A stretch of DNA of 64,000 nucleotides from Ligustrum vulgare (GCA_963555705.1 OY743172.1:66980602-67044601), one strand, 5' to 3'; shown: positions 33,960 through 44,472, counted from the first letter of the stretch. Numbers and translations: made by a program. The notes: generated from the letters alone by a model not told the origin.

Positions 33960-35095
33960 CTGCTATCAGGCAGCAACTGTTATCTCAGTATTGATGTACT
34001 CCAGTCTCGCATAAAAGAGTTGAAGCAAGCTGGTGAGAATGAGGTACTCATGGAATATTAATGACTTCACCGGTTATTGATTATTTATTAGAATTCAGTT
34101 TAATATATCTAAAGAGGACAAATAAACAATATCTAAACCGAAGTAATCACTTACCATATTGTCTCCTGTTGAAATTTGAGTAGAAGGTGGATGTGATATA
34201 AGGTAAATTTATTCTTATGCGGTTTGTCATTTGTTCTTTAGTGTAATCTTTAGGCTTATAACTTTATTTCACTTTGAGATTGTTTTGTTGATCTGCCAAA
34301 TTCATTTTGTCACACAGTTTACTACCAAAATATGTTATTTCTTTTATTATTTTCAATTGGTTGTAGAAGGTTAACTGCATCTCTGTATAATCTATGTCAA
34401 TCCTCTCTTATGTTAAATATTGTGATTCAGTTTGTGGATTGAAGTAGTGTTTATAAGACCGTTGCTTTAAGGAAGTTTGATTTGATCTACATTTGGAAGG
34501 TTTGGTAGCTACCTACCCTTCCAAATTTGTTGCAGGTTGAGCAATAATCCAATTAAATCCCGTGATAATATTATATTGAACAATAGGTACTGAGATATGT
34601 TATTGTCACTATTCACTCATGAATGTGTGTTGCAGAAGCTGCTCTTTACATGGGTGTGTTTGGTACCAATAGTGTTGATGAGGTTGTTCATGATTGTCTT
34701 AGTATTTTTAACAAGCAACAGGCATACAATAATCCTGTGTACACTCATGAGAGGGTTCACATATGGACTTCGAAGGCACCTGCAGAAATAAAATATATGT
34801 GGTTAAAAATTAATTTGAGAAATTGTGTATATTATAATTTGGTTTATACTCACTTCACCGAACATATATTTGTCAATTGCCATAGTTCTTTGTACTTAAT
34901 TTCTTTTTTTCTTTATTTGATTGTTGATGAACAGTGAATAATGGTATATCAAGGACAAGCTCCTCTGCCAATGAAGATTTGGATTGTTGTGAAAATTGAT
35001 GGATTTCAAACTTCACAGAATGTCTATGAGAACATTGAAGCAGCGTTGCTTGATTTTGGGGTTGGGAACTGGGAAGTGAGGCTTGATTAGGGGGT
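33960..35095 (+). pseudogene. Further exon-like pieces in the Helitron (unidentified)
   Basis: Three pieces look exonic. 33985-34043 encodes LQSRIKELKQAGENE before GTACTC. 34625-34795 after TTGCAG encodes ALYMGVFGTNSVDEVVHD and HERVHIWTSKAPAEIKY. 34939-35089 gives an open 49-codon frame starting MVYQGQAPLPMKIW and ending NWEVRLD. I do not recognise the donor genes and cannot tell whether they came from one. The frames are small and could partly be chance. Confidence 0.35.
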
Positions 35096-35442
35096 GTAAT
35101 CAAGTAATTGACATTCATGGCTAAAATAGTTGTGTGGTGTAATTTCCTCTATGGTAAAACTTATTTTTGTAGAGCACGTGTGATGATACATTTGGGAAAC
35201 ACTGCATTTGTGAATCCATTGATTACAAGAGAAAATCTACCAAAGACGTACATTCAAATAGTGATAGTTGATGAATATTAGTTTTGGTTTATTGGTTTTG
35301 TGAATTTAAAATAATTTGTCCTTTTTTAATTTATATTTCATAAATATGTACAAATATGTTAGAAATATTTCGTATTTTTCATTTTACTTCAAATATTTTG
35401 TAAAATATTTAACATCGTGCATCGCACGGGTGGTAGAACTAG

Positions 35443-35837
35443 TAATAATATAATACGAGAAAAGAAGAAAATTTCAAATTTGGACTTTGGGTAAAGTGCA
35501 ACACTTCTGTACATACAGACATATGATATATTGTATCTATTGCACTTGACAAAGAAAAGTTCTTGAAAATATTGTTGAGGATCCAAAGCTGACTAGATTA
35601 TTATCATCTCAAAGAATAGTCTAGTTTGGTGTTCCAATCATCTGTAGTGTCTTAGATATATTGCTCTTTGTTTCTAAGATCGTTTGAATGAAGGAACCTA
35701 GCTAGCTAATTTTCTCCATCGCTTGATTCGATTCTTTGCCTTTTTGGGTTTTAAATAAATCTCTCTTTTCGATCATCTTGGTCGATGGAAAATATTGGAG
35801 TTAAAAGTCCAAAAGCTTACATTAAGACCATGGAATG
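35443..35837. other. Non-coding interval between Helitron and copia
   Basis: AT-rich sequence with no gene. It ends in GAATG (35833-35837), the target duplication of the copia element. It once joined directly to 41057 onward, before that insertion. Confidence 0.6.
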
Positions 35838-36304
35838 TGTTAGCCATTATTTCAATAGTGGCATCAATTAGTCAAAAGTTTGGCATCAATTAGTCAAAAA
35901 TGGAGCACTTGAATTTCCACCATAGATGTGGAAATAAAATTGATGGTTGTGATTCATTCTCTTAGCCTATAAATAGGCATGCTTCATTTTGTTTTTTGAA
36001 CATCAAGTAGAAGAGAACAATTCCTTTGTTTTCTCTTGTGAAAGTTTGTAGTACTTGAACATTTGGAGAGGTGCACTTGTAAAGTGTTCTTCTTTTGTAG
36101 TTTGTGAGAAAGAGTGTTTGTTTGGTGAGGTAGAGATATTTGTATTCCACATTTGTCATATTAGTGGAAATTTGGAATCTCCCTCCGTGGACGTAGGCAA
36201 TTTGCCGAACCACGTAAATCTTGTGTTGTTATCTTTCTCATTCGAATTCGTTTTTTCTATTTTTGCATTGGTCGAACCGTCGGTTAATTCGCTTCCGCAC
36301 AACA
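35838..36304 (+). repeat. 5' LTR of the copia element
   Basis: TG...CA ends. A TATA box (tataaata, 35968-35975) lies 130 bp inside, marking the likely U3/R boundary. It carries a short direct repeat (catcaattagtcaaaa) near its start; the 3' LTR has 10 extra bp between the two units. Confidence 0.95.
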
Positions 36305-36306
36305 AT

Positions 36307-36317
36307 TGGTATCAGAG
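36307..36317 (+). promoter_or_regulatory. Primer-binding site (initiator-Met tRNA)
   Basis: TGGTATCAGAG, two bases after the 5' LTR, matches the first 11 bases of the complement of the plant initiator-Met tRNA 3' end. It is the usual primer of copia reverse transcription. Confidence 0.9.
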
Positions 36318-36446
36318 ACTTGACTCTCTTAAAATTCTAAGTATGCTCTGTGGTTGCAGCACTGACTGATCTTCCACATCAGAAAAGATTTTTTGAGAAC
36401 AGGGATCTTGGTATATATTTTTTTGAGATTTTATTTTTTTTGAAAA

Positions 36447-39400
36447 ATGTCGACGGAGACTGAGGACCCACCTCCAGCCATTTTAGATGGATCTTCAAGG
36501 CCCACTGTGTCTTCAACAAGAACAGTGGTAACTAATGCAAAAATAGACGTGGAAAAATTTGATGGCACAAATAACTTTACTATGTGGCAATGTGAAGTTA
36601 TGGATGCGCTATTTCAACAAGAGCTAGACATTGCTCTTGAAGAAGATAAGTCAGCTGACATGGATGATCTAGAATGGACAAGAATCAATCGGAGTGCCTG
36701 TGCGATCATCCGTTCGTGTCTCACCAGAGAGCAAAAGTTCCCATATATGATGGAGAAATCGGCAAGCAAATTATGGAAGGAGTTGGAGAAGCAGTTTATA
36801 TCAAAAAGCTGCCAAAACAGACTCTATTTGAAGAAGAAGTTATTTCGCTTCCGATATCAACCTGGCACAACTATGTACAACCATATTACTGAGTTCAAGA
36901 AATTGGTAGCTGAGTTGATAAATCTTGAAGAATCTTTCAAGGATGAAGATAAGGCCATGTTGCTTTTGACTTCTCTTCCCGATGAATATGAACACCTTGT
37001 CACTACGATACTTCATGGAAAGGATGAAATTACTTTTGATGAAGTATGTGCTGCTTTGTACAACAATGAGATCCGAAAGAAGGATCAAAAGGAACATGGA
37101 AGTTCAGCAGGAGAAGCCTATACTATAAGAGGTCGTGCTCAAAGTCGTAATCCCGGGAGAAGGGGCAGATCTCGTTCGAAGGGCAAGCCTGCTAAAGATG
37201 AATGTGCCTTCTGTCATGAAAAAGGTCATTGGAAGAAGGATTGTCCAAAGCTGAAGAACAAAGACAAGGTTAAAGGTATTGCTGGAGCTACTTCAGAAGC
37301 CAATATAGCCAAGTGTGAAGATGATGAGTCAGAATTTGTTCTAGCTAGTACATCAAGTATATCTCACTCAGACGAATGGATTATGGATTCGGGTTGCACT
37401 TATCACATGTGTCCCAACAGGGAGTGGTTCTTCAAACTCGAAGAACTAAATGGTGGTGTTGTTTACCTCGGCAATGATGAGATCTTGCAAACAACAGGGA
37501 TAGGTTCAATCCGTTTGAGATGTCATGATGGATCAACTAGAATTCTGACAGACGTAAGGTATGTACCAGATTTGAGTAAGAATCTCATCTCCGTGGGAGC
37601 CTTAGAATCTAAAGGCATGTTCGTGACTATACGAGATGGAGTTCTGAAAATTGCTAAAGGCGCACTCGTGGTAATGAAAGGCATAAGGAGAAATAATTTG
37701 TATTACTTCCAAGGTAATACAGTTATTGGATTGGCGGCTACAGCATCAGGAGAAGACGAAGATTCAGAAATCACAAAACTTGGGCACATGCGGTTGGGAC
37801 ATGCTGGTGAAAAAGCTATGCAAACTCTGGTGAAGCAAGGCCTATTGAAAGGAGCAAAAACATGCAAGATGGATTTTTGCAAACATTGTGTTTTGGGAAA
37901 ACAGACAAAAGTAAAGTTTGGTACTGCAATCCATAATACAGAAGGTATTCTGAACTATGTTCACTCAGACGTGTGGGGACCTACAAGGACATCTTCCTTG
38001 GGAGGTATGCACTATTTCGTTACTTTTGTCGATGATTTTTCCAGAAGAGTTTGGGTGTATCTGATGAAGACAAAAGATGAAGTATTAGATCGTTTTCTTA
38101 TATGGAAGAAGATGATGGAGACGCAGACGGGCAGAAAAATCAAACGACTCAGATCAGACAATGGTGGAGAATACAAGAGTGATCCGTTTCTTAAAATCTG
38201 CCAAGATGAAGGTATTATGCGACACTTCACAGTCAGAAATACACCACAGCAGAATGGGGTGGCTGAACGCATGAATCGAACATTGCTGGAGAAGGTTCGA
38301 TGTATGTTGTCTAATGCTGGATTGGACAAGAAATTTTGGGCTGAGGCAGTAATATATGCGAGTCATCTCATTAATCGTTTACCATCTGCTGCCATTGGAA
38401 ATAAGACACCTATGGAAGTTTGGTATGGAAAACCTGCTACTGACTATGATTCTTTACATGTTTTTGGTTCCACTGCATTCTACCATGTAAAAGAATCTAA
38501 GTTGGATCCAAGAGCTAAGAAAACACTGTTTATGGGGATCAGCTCTGGAGTAAAGGGATATCGCTTATGGTGTCCTGATATGAAGAAGATAATTCTTAGC
38601 AGGGATGTCACTTTTGATGAATCTGCTATGTTGAAAAAGGTGACCGAGGGTGCTCAGCAGCAGGTGGAGCAAGTTCCGCAACAGGTGGAGTTTGATGCAA
38701 CTTTGATTGACCCAGCAGGTGAAACTCCAATAGCAGAGGAGTATGTTGAAGAACAACAAGAAGAGGAGGTTTCAACCCAAGAACCTCCATCGCAACCGAG
38801 ATCAATTGCAGTTGATAGGCCACGAAGAGAAATTCGAAAACCTGCTCGATTTGTTGATATGGTGGCCTATGCACTTCCAATTGTAGATGATGATGTTCCT
38901 TCTACTTACAAAGAAGCTGTCAGAAGTTCTGAAAATGATCAGTGGAAGGAAGCTATGGCAGATGAAATGCAGTCCCTTCAGAAGAACAAAACGTGGGAGC
39001 TAGCTCAACTTCCGAAGGATAAGAAGGCAATTGGGTGCAAATGGGTATTTACAAAGAAAGAAGGATTTCCTGACAAGAACGAGGTTCGCTTCAAGGCACG
39101 GTTGGTGGCTAAAGGCTACGCTCAGAAGGAAGGAATTGATTATAATGAAGTATTTTCTCCAGTTGTGAAACATTCTTCCATTCGTATTTTATTGGCCTTA
39201 GTAGTGCAGTTTGACTTGGAACTAGTTCAACTTGATGTGAAGACCGCCTTTCTGCACGGTGATTTGGAAGAGGAAATCTATATGACTCAGCCAGAAGGAT
39301 TCAGGGTTGCTGGAAAAGAAAATTGGGTTTGTAAATTGAGCAAATCGCTATATGGACTTAAGCAGTCACCGAGGCAGTGGTATAAGCGATTTGACAAGTT

Positions 39401-40469
39401 TATGTTGGAGCAAAAGTACACACGAAGCAAGTTTGACCATTGTGTTTATTTTCATAAGCTAAAAGATGGATCTTTCATATATCTACTCTTGTATGTTGAT
39501 GATATGCTGATTGCATCAAGGAGCCATGAAGAAATTGACAGATTGAAGGCTCAGCTAAATCAAGAGTTCGAGATGAAAGATCTCGGTGAGGCAAAGAAGA
39601 TTCTTGGCATGGAAATAAGCAGAGAAAGAAACAGAGGTAAGCTTTGTCTGACTCAAAAGCAGTATTTGAAGAAAGTAGTACAACGTTTTGGTCTAGACAA
39701 TCAGTCAAAACCTGTAAGTACTCCACTTGCCCTTCATTTCAAGCTTAGCTCTACGATGTCTTCCAACACCGACGCGGAACAAGAATACATGTCAAAAGTT
39801 CCTTATGCAAATACAGTTGGAAGTTTGATGTATGCAATGGTGTGTACAAGACCTGACATTTCACATGCAGTTGGAGTGGTGAGTAGGTATATGCATAGTC
39901 CTGGTAAAGGACATTGGCAAGCTGTGAAATGGATGTTAAGGTATATTTTGAAAACCATTAATATTGGTTTAGTGTTTGAGCGGGATGATTCACTTGGTCA
40001 TTGCGTAGTTGGATATGTTGATTCTGACTATGCTGGTGATTTGGATAAACGTCGATCAACGACTAGATATGTGTTTACTCTTGCAAAAGCTCCAGTCAGT
40101 TGGAAGTCCACTTTACAGTCTACAGTCGCTTTGTCTACGACAAAAGCAGAATATATGGCAGTTACAGAGGCTGTTAAAGAGACAATTTGGCTGCAGGGGT
40201 TACTTGGTGAATTGGGAGTCGTTCAGAAACACATCACTGTGTATTGTGATAGCCAGAGTGCTATTCATTTGGCAAAGAACCAAGTCTACCATGCACGGAC
40301 GAAGCACATCGATGTTAGATATCATTTTGTGCGGGAAATTATTGAAGAAGGGGAGATCCTACTTCAAAAGATTCTAACAGCTGAAAATCCTGCAGATATG
40401 TTGACCAAAGTGGTAACAGCGATCAAGTTCAATCATTGTTTGGACTTGATTAACATCCTGCGAATTTAA
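36447..40469 (+). CDS. Copia gag-pol polyprotein (intact, 1340 aa)
   Basis: A single frame from ATG 36447 to TAA. Domains in order: capsid-like gag (FDGTNNFTMW near residue 38 to about 220); a Lys/Arg-rich linker; zinc knuckle CAFCHEKGHWKKDC (253-266); aspartic protease WIMDSGC with catalytic Asp at 314; GAG-pre-integrase HH-CC region (about 448-490); integrase core D508, D571, E607 (spacing D-35-E, NGVAERMNRTLLE); reverse transcriptase with LDVKTAFLHG (Asp930) and YVDD (1016-1019); RNase H with GYVDSDYAGD (Asp1192) and YCDSQSAIHLAKN (Asp1268). The order PR-IN-RT-RH defines Ty1/copia, and the length is typical. No frameshift or internal stop is seen. The product would be cleaved by its own protease and act in cytoplasmic virus-like particles and in nuclear integration. 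Overlapping short frames are shadows. Confidence 0.97.
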   Translation: MSTETEDPPPAILDGSSRPTVSSTRTVVTNAKIDVEKFDGTNNFTMWQCEVMDALFQQELDIALEEDKSADMDDLEWTRINRSACAIIRSCLTREQKFPYMMEKSASKLWKELEKQFISKSCQNRLYLKKKLFRFRYQPGTTMYNHITEFKKLVAELINLEESFKDEDKAMLLLTSLPDEYEHLVTTILHGKDEITFDEVCAALYNNEIRKKDQKEHGSSAGEAYTIRGRAQSRNPGRRGRSRSKGKPAKDECAFCHEKGHWKKDCPKLKNKDKVKGIAGATSEANIAKCEDDESEFVLASTSSISHSDEWIMDSGCTYHMCPNREWFFKLEELNGGVVYLGNDEILQTTGIGSIRLRCHDGSTRILTDVRYVPDLSKNLISVGALESKGMFVTIRDGVLKIAKGALVVMKGIRRNNLYYFQGNTVIGLAATASGEDEDSEITKLGHMRLGHAGEKAMQTLVKQGLLKGAKTCKMDFCKHCVLGKQTKVKFGTAIHNTEGILNYVHSDVWGPTRTSSLGGMHYFVTFVDDFSRRVWVYLMKTKDEVLDRFLIWKKMMETQTGRKIKRLRSDNGGEYKSDPFLKICQDEGIMRHFTVRNTPQQNGVAERMNRTLLEKVRCMLSNAGLDKKFWAEAVIYASHLINRLPSAAIGNKTPMEVWYGKPATDYDSLHVFGSTAFYHVKESKLDPRAKKTLFMGISSGVKGYRLWCPDMKKIILSRDVTFDESAMLKKVTEGAQQQVEQVPQQVEFDATLIDPAGETPIAEEYVEEQQEEEVSTQEPPSQPRSIAVDRPRREIRKPARFVDMVAYALPIVDDDVPSTYKEAVRSSENDQWKEAMADEMQSLQKNKTWELAQLPKDKKAIGCKWVFTKKEGFPDKNEVRFKARLVAKGYAQKEGIDYNEVFSPVVKHSSIRILLALVVQFDLELVQLDVKTAFLHGDLEEEIYMTQPEGFRVAGKENWVCKLSKSLYGLKQSPRQWYKRFDKFMLEQKYTRSKFDHCVYFHKLKDGSFIYLLLYVDDMLIASRSHEEIDRLKAQLNQEFEMKDLGEAKKILGMEISRERNRGKLCLTQKQYLKKVVQRFGLDNQSKPVSTPLALHFKLSSTMSSNTDAEQEYMSKVPYANTVGSLMYAMVCTRPDISHAVGVVSRYMHSPGKGHWQAVKWMLRYILKTINIGLVFERDDSLGHCVVGYVDSDYAGDLDKRRSTTRYVFTLAKAPVSWKSTLQSTVALSTTKAEYMAVTEAVKETIWLQGLLGELGVVQKHITVYCDSQSAIHLAKNQVYHARTKHIDVRYHFVREIIEEGEILLQKILTAENPADMLTKVVTAIKFNHCLDLINILRI

Positions 40470-40561
40470 ACACCTACGAGGTGTGTGGTGCCAACAGGCA
40501 CAATTGGAGACACTCTTTCTCATTTTTGTTTGGAAGCAGTTCATTTGAATCAAGATTGAAG

Positions 40562-40574
40562 CCAAGGTGGAGAT
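40562..40574 (+). promoter_or_regulatory. Polypurine tract of the copia element
   Basis: CCAAGGTGGAGAT directly precedes the TGTTAG start of the 3' LTR. It is the usual primer for plus-strand DNA synthesis in copia elements. Confidence 0.8.
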
Positions 40575-41051
40575 TGTTAGCCATTATTTCAATAGTGGCA
40601 TCAATTAGTCAAAAGTTTGGCAAAGTTTGTCATCAATTAGTCAAAAATGGAGCACTTGAATTTCCACCATAGATGTGGAAATAAAATTGATGGTTGTGAT
40701 TCATTCTCTTAGCCTATAAATAGGCATGCTTCATTTTGTTTTTTGAACATCAAGTAGAAGAGAACAATTCCTTTGTTTTCTCTTGTGAAAGTTTGTAGTA
40801 CTTGAGCATTTGGAGAGGTGCACTTGTAAAGTGTTCTTCTTTTGTAGTTTGTGAGAAAGAGTGTTTGTTTGGTGAGGTAGAGATATTTGTATTCCACATT
40901 TGTCATATTAGTGGAAATTTGGAATCTCCCTCCGTGGACGTAGGCAATTTGCCGAACCACGTAAATCTTGTGTTGTTATCTTTCTCATTCGAATTCGTTT
41001 TTTCTATTTTTGCATTGGTCGAACCGTCGGTTAATTCGCTTCCGCACAACA
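40575..41051 (+). repeat. 3' LTR of the copia element
   Basis: 477 bp, with a TATA box at 40715-40722. Compared with the 5' LTR it has an extra 10 bp near its start and one A-to-G change. The rest is identical on inspection. Confidence 0.95.
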
Positions 41052-41353
41052 GAATGTAGGTTGGTTAAATACCTGACATTCATAACTGATAAATGAGCTA
41101 AACACCGGACAAATAATTTTAGATTTTTTAGTCGAAAAGATTCATTTATCATTGTACAATTATTATCATCTAGCACTACCTGTATTTTCAAATGAGTAAT
41201 TTCACATTATCAAAAATTTCCTTTCGCTTTTTTGGGTTATCTCGACTTTATTTCAAAACTCAATATCTCATTTTACTTCATTCTTCTTCTTCTATATCAT
41301 CTTTAAAATAAAGATTTTACACCGATTATTTACTTTTCCACAAGTATGATAAT

Positions 41354-42124
41354 TAGGATGGACTGTGAGCAAAAATCGACAAATCGAATCGAAATCGACT
41401 TTTTTGAAATTGCCAGTTTGGTTTAATGTGAACATTCAATGAAATGTTTTTAAATCATACTGAACGGGTAAAAAACGGTTTGATTTATGTTATGGGAATT
41501 TTATGACACTTTGAAACCAAATCATATGTACGAAAAATTAAATATTATCAATATTATTTTTTTCTGAATTTAAACTAATAAATTACAATAAAACTATAAC
41601 TATTTAGATTTTAACAAAGTTCGGATAATTTAGTCATTTATTTAAATTATCTTAAAACTCAGATTTAATTATTGTGTTTTTACCAATTGGTCCAATTCAG
41701 ATTCAATGAATTTTATTTAGTAGCCCCCATATCCAATTATCCATATTCCAATTGCCCCTATAATATGGACTATAAGTTGTATTTCAACATTGTATTCTTT
41801 TTCTTGGACTTAACCTAAAAGTAATGAAACACTTTATCATGATCTTATTGTGAGTTTTCTTTTGTTTTCGTCGGAATTGAAATTTATAGTTCATGTATAT
41901 GGTAATTTCTGATTTATTGCCCATAAAAAAATTATAGCCAAAGACGACGATGATAAAGTGAAGTCAAACTTAAGTTTAAAACATGATCAAACCGTTAGGC
42001 GTAGATTTAAAATTTCTCAAACTGTTTAAAATTTGTTGAAGTTTGAATTTTTCTCAAACCGTTCTAAACAAGTAGATTTGAATTGTGTCAAAATCTGGTT
42101 AAATTTAATTGCTTACCCACTCTA
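41354..42124. mobile_element. Diverged hAT-type non-autonomous element
   Basis: The left end region taggatggactgtgagcaaa and an inner block (ccgttaggcgtagatttaaa) match the hAT element at 57-903 (tagggctgtaagcaaaaatc; ccgttaggtttagatttaag). The right end reads gcttacccactcta. Flanking 8-mers ATGATAAT and GTCATCAT agree at only 5 of 8 positions, so the duplication is weak and the ends approximate. No coding. Confidence 0.6.
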
Positions 42125-42409
42125 GTCATCATCGACGAGAAAATACAGTTACAAGTCCATAAACCTAGTATGAAATTAATGTCCACGGTTGGGGATAGAT
42201 ACATTCCATAACTGGTGACTGAATTAAATATTTTGAACCGTGACATGCGCGAAAATGTGACATCGAGTTTAATCTTTGTAGAAAAACTTTATCCAGTCGG
42301 TCCTAAACCACCCCCAAAAACCTAACACTCTATATCTACAATTCTTCGCTCGTGTCTAAAAATCTATCAATTACAGAGCAATTTGAGCTTGACAACAAGA
42401 ACCACAGCA

Positions 42410-43735
42410 ATGGATCTGTTCCAAAACGCTAAGGCAGTGAGACTCAAAAGTGTCCACAACAACTATTTAACAGCAGAAGAAGATGAAGAGTCAGTGACCC
42501 AACATCGGACTGGTTCATCAAAGAATGCAAAATGGACTGTAGAATTTGTCGAAAATTCCGACAACATAATCCGCCTCAAAAGCTGTTATAATAAATACTT
42601 AACAGCATCAAACAAGCGATTTTTGCTGGGTATGACGGGGCGTAAGGTGCTGCAAACAATGCCCGAGAGGCTCGATTCTTCGGTCGAATGGGAACCCATT
42701 CGAGAGGGAAGTTCTGTGAAGCTCAAGACGAGGTACTGTTAATCCACCTAATCTAAAAGTTCAAGCGGTTAGATAGGGGGCTAGTTCATCCATTTAAATT
42801 TGTCTTCAACAGGTATGGGCAGTATTTGAGGGCCAATGGCGGGTTGCCGCCGTGGAAAAAATCGGTTACGCATGATATTCCTCATCGGACTGCAACCCAA
42901 GATTGGGTTTTGTGGGATGTGCATGTGGTGGAAATCTTGGATATGTCACAGACGGAGGTGGTGGCGCCGCCAGTTTTGGCAGCTGACTCGGGTTCTTTTG
43001 CTTCGGATTCTAGCTCACCGTCTGCTCCTTCGTTAAATTCTGCTAACTTTTCTGGACCAGAGGTACTTGTTTAATCTTGTGTTAGTGTTAATTACGAATT
43101 AAACTAATCTAAAATAGGTATTCAGAACTTGGAATTGGGAATATAGAAATAAAAGATTAAAAAAAAAAAATTGTCTCATATTGCCCATGTAAGGCTACCT
43201 GTGGCTATATAAGCATGTTGGGAAATCTCCAAATGCAAGTTGGTGTTAAGGGTTAGATCTAATCGATGCAGTTTTAATAAATTTGTGCCGCCTAAGTTGG
43301 TATAAGACTGAATAAAATGATGCTTTTAGTTACTCTGATTCAAGTTCGATATAATTTGGGGCTTCAGTTCTCATAGTACAGTGCTGGATCCTTATTATAA
43401 TTTCGGGGTTTCTTTTGCAGTCGAATGATCCTTTTGTTAGTTCACCACGGAGGGGCAGCGATGGCAGATTGATTTACTTTCATATAGCCAATGAATATGG
43501 GGAAATTGATGACGGGTTTGAGGAGCTCTGTACTACATTTAAGGGAAATGGAGTTGGAGAATTGACAAAAAGGTTAAAAGAGGAATTGGGAGTTGATGAT
43601 ATTACTGTATGTACACGAAGTCCATTGGATGGGAAGCTTTATCCTCTTCGTTTACAGCTTCCTCCCAATAATGCAACTATGCATGTTGTTGTGATTCCGA
43701 CCTCATCAAAAGGTAATCTTTTTTCTCCTAATTAG
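42410..43735 (+). CDS. DUF569 (actin-cross-linking/fascin-like) protein, three exons
   Basis: Exons 42410-42732, 42813-43062 and 43421-43735 give 295 aa. Junctions AG/GTACTG...CAACAG/G and GAG/GTACTT...TTGCAG/T keep the frame. The start [10 protein letters not shown] is the family start; an ATG 27 bp upstream in frame is less likely. N-terminal DUF569 beta-trefoil: [76 protein letters not shown] Ser/Ala-rich linker follows, then the C-terminal domain ([53 protein letters not shown]). The exon 3 end could instead splice at 43712 (AAAAG/GTAATC). Family members are thought to be actin-associated by similarity to fascin. It looks intact and is the best host gene candidate here. Confidence 0.88.
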
Positions 43736-44472
43736 TTTATTGTGATGCATTCTACTATACATCTTTTCATATGCAATACAATATATTTGTGATTCTACAT
43801 ATGAGATGTGCCAGTGGCAGCAACCGAATATCTAATACCGAGTTATTTGTTTAACCCTTTTGATGCATTGAGGTTCTCATTTTGGCTGTCCGATCCAATT
43901 TGCTCTTTAAAGCTAGTAGTTTTCAGTCAATGTTTACGCTTAATATGTTTCGTCTTCATGATTGTAGTGATTTCTATCCTCTAGGTATTATGCCATATTC
44001 AGTGAACTATATTGATTAGCTAAGGGGAATCAACCCCGGGTAGAAGTCGTGTCAATAAGGAAAATGAAAATGATTTTAAGCTATTCATTGTGTGTTACAT
44101 TACTGACATGCGGTTTATCTGTGTTCCACGTGTATGATTTGGCACAAATCTGTCATCCTGTTTACGGATTAAGCCCAAATACCTAATCAGTATCTACAAG
44201 AGAGATGGTGGGCAACAAAATCAGAAAACAAGCAAAATGCGTGCGCGCGCGCACACATAGTGTGTGTTTGATTTTAGTTAAAATGAGATTGTTTGAAATG
44301 AATATTGATTTTTAAAAGAATGGATAATTAAAATTTGGTTGAAAAGTCAAATATTGTAGGCTTAACTTTTAATAGACGGTTAAGATTGAGTACTGTAGAA
44401 AAATGAGAAAATTTTGATGAAAATCAAACAAGCTCATATATATGAAGAGTAGAGTACAATTATGTCACTTGA
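43736..44472. other. Downstream flank of the DUF569 gene
   Basis: No gene. It contains a short CG/CA microsatellite (gtgcgcgcgcgcacaca, about 44241) and a MITE-like inverted repeat element at 44258-44436. Confidence 0.5.
44258..44436. mobile_element. MITE-like element with inverted ends
   Basis: The left end tgtttgattttagttaaaat and the inverted right end tgtttgattttcatcaaaat are imperfect inverted repeats around a 130-bp AT-rich core. A related form (left cccctgtttggt, right accaaacatgagc) lies at 60107-60268. No clear TSD. Confidence 0.5.

Larger units (their letters stand above)
29713..35442 (+). mobile_element. Helitron, non-autonomous, with captured gene fragments
   Basis: The 5' end TCTTTCTATTATATAATAG follows a host A (29712). 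The 3' end is CTAG (35439-35442) followed by host T (35443). A short hairpin (CGTGC-ATC-GCACG, 35416-35428) stands 10 bp before CTAG. TC start, 3' hairpin, CTAG end, A/T target and no duplication are the standard Helitron criteria. Length is 5730 bp. No Rep/helicase or RPA gene is seen, so it depends on other copies. Inside are an MPS1/TTK-type kinase exon and other exon-like pieces with splice-site-like borders. The 5' limit is slightly uncertain because similar sequence occurs at 29561. Confidence 0.82.
35838..41051 (+). mobile_element. Complete Ty1/copia LTR retrotransposon, apparently recent
   Basis: LTRs 35838-36304 (467 bp) and 40575-41051 (477 bp) flank a primer site, a single 1340-codon gag-pol frame and a purine tract. 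Both LTRs run from TGTTAG to ACAACA. They differ, by eye, at one substitution (35% into the LTR: gaacatttgg versus gagcatttgg) and one 10-bp indel. The 5-bp duplication GAATG is perfect on both sides (35833-35837, 41052-41056). All parts needed for transposition look present: promoter, primer site, and protein with all catalytic residues. It is the least decayed element in the window. Whether it is transcribed cannot be told. Confidence 0.96.

Noticed and set aside
36055..36369. 104-codon open frame ahead of the copia polyprotein
   Set aside because: It covers the LTR and the primer site and is repeated in the 3' LTR at 40802-41059; a by-product of LTR sequence.
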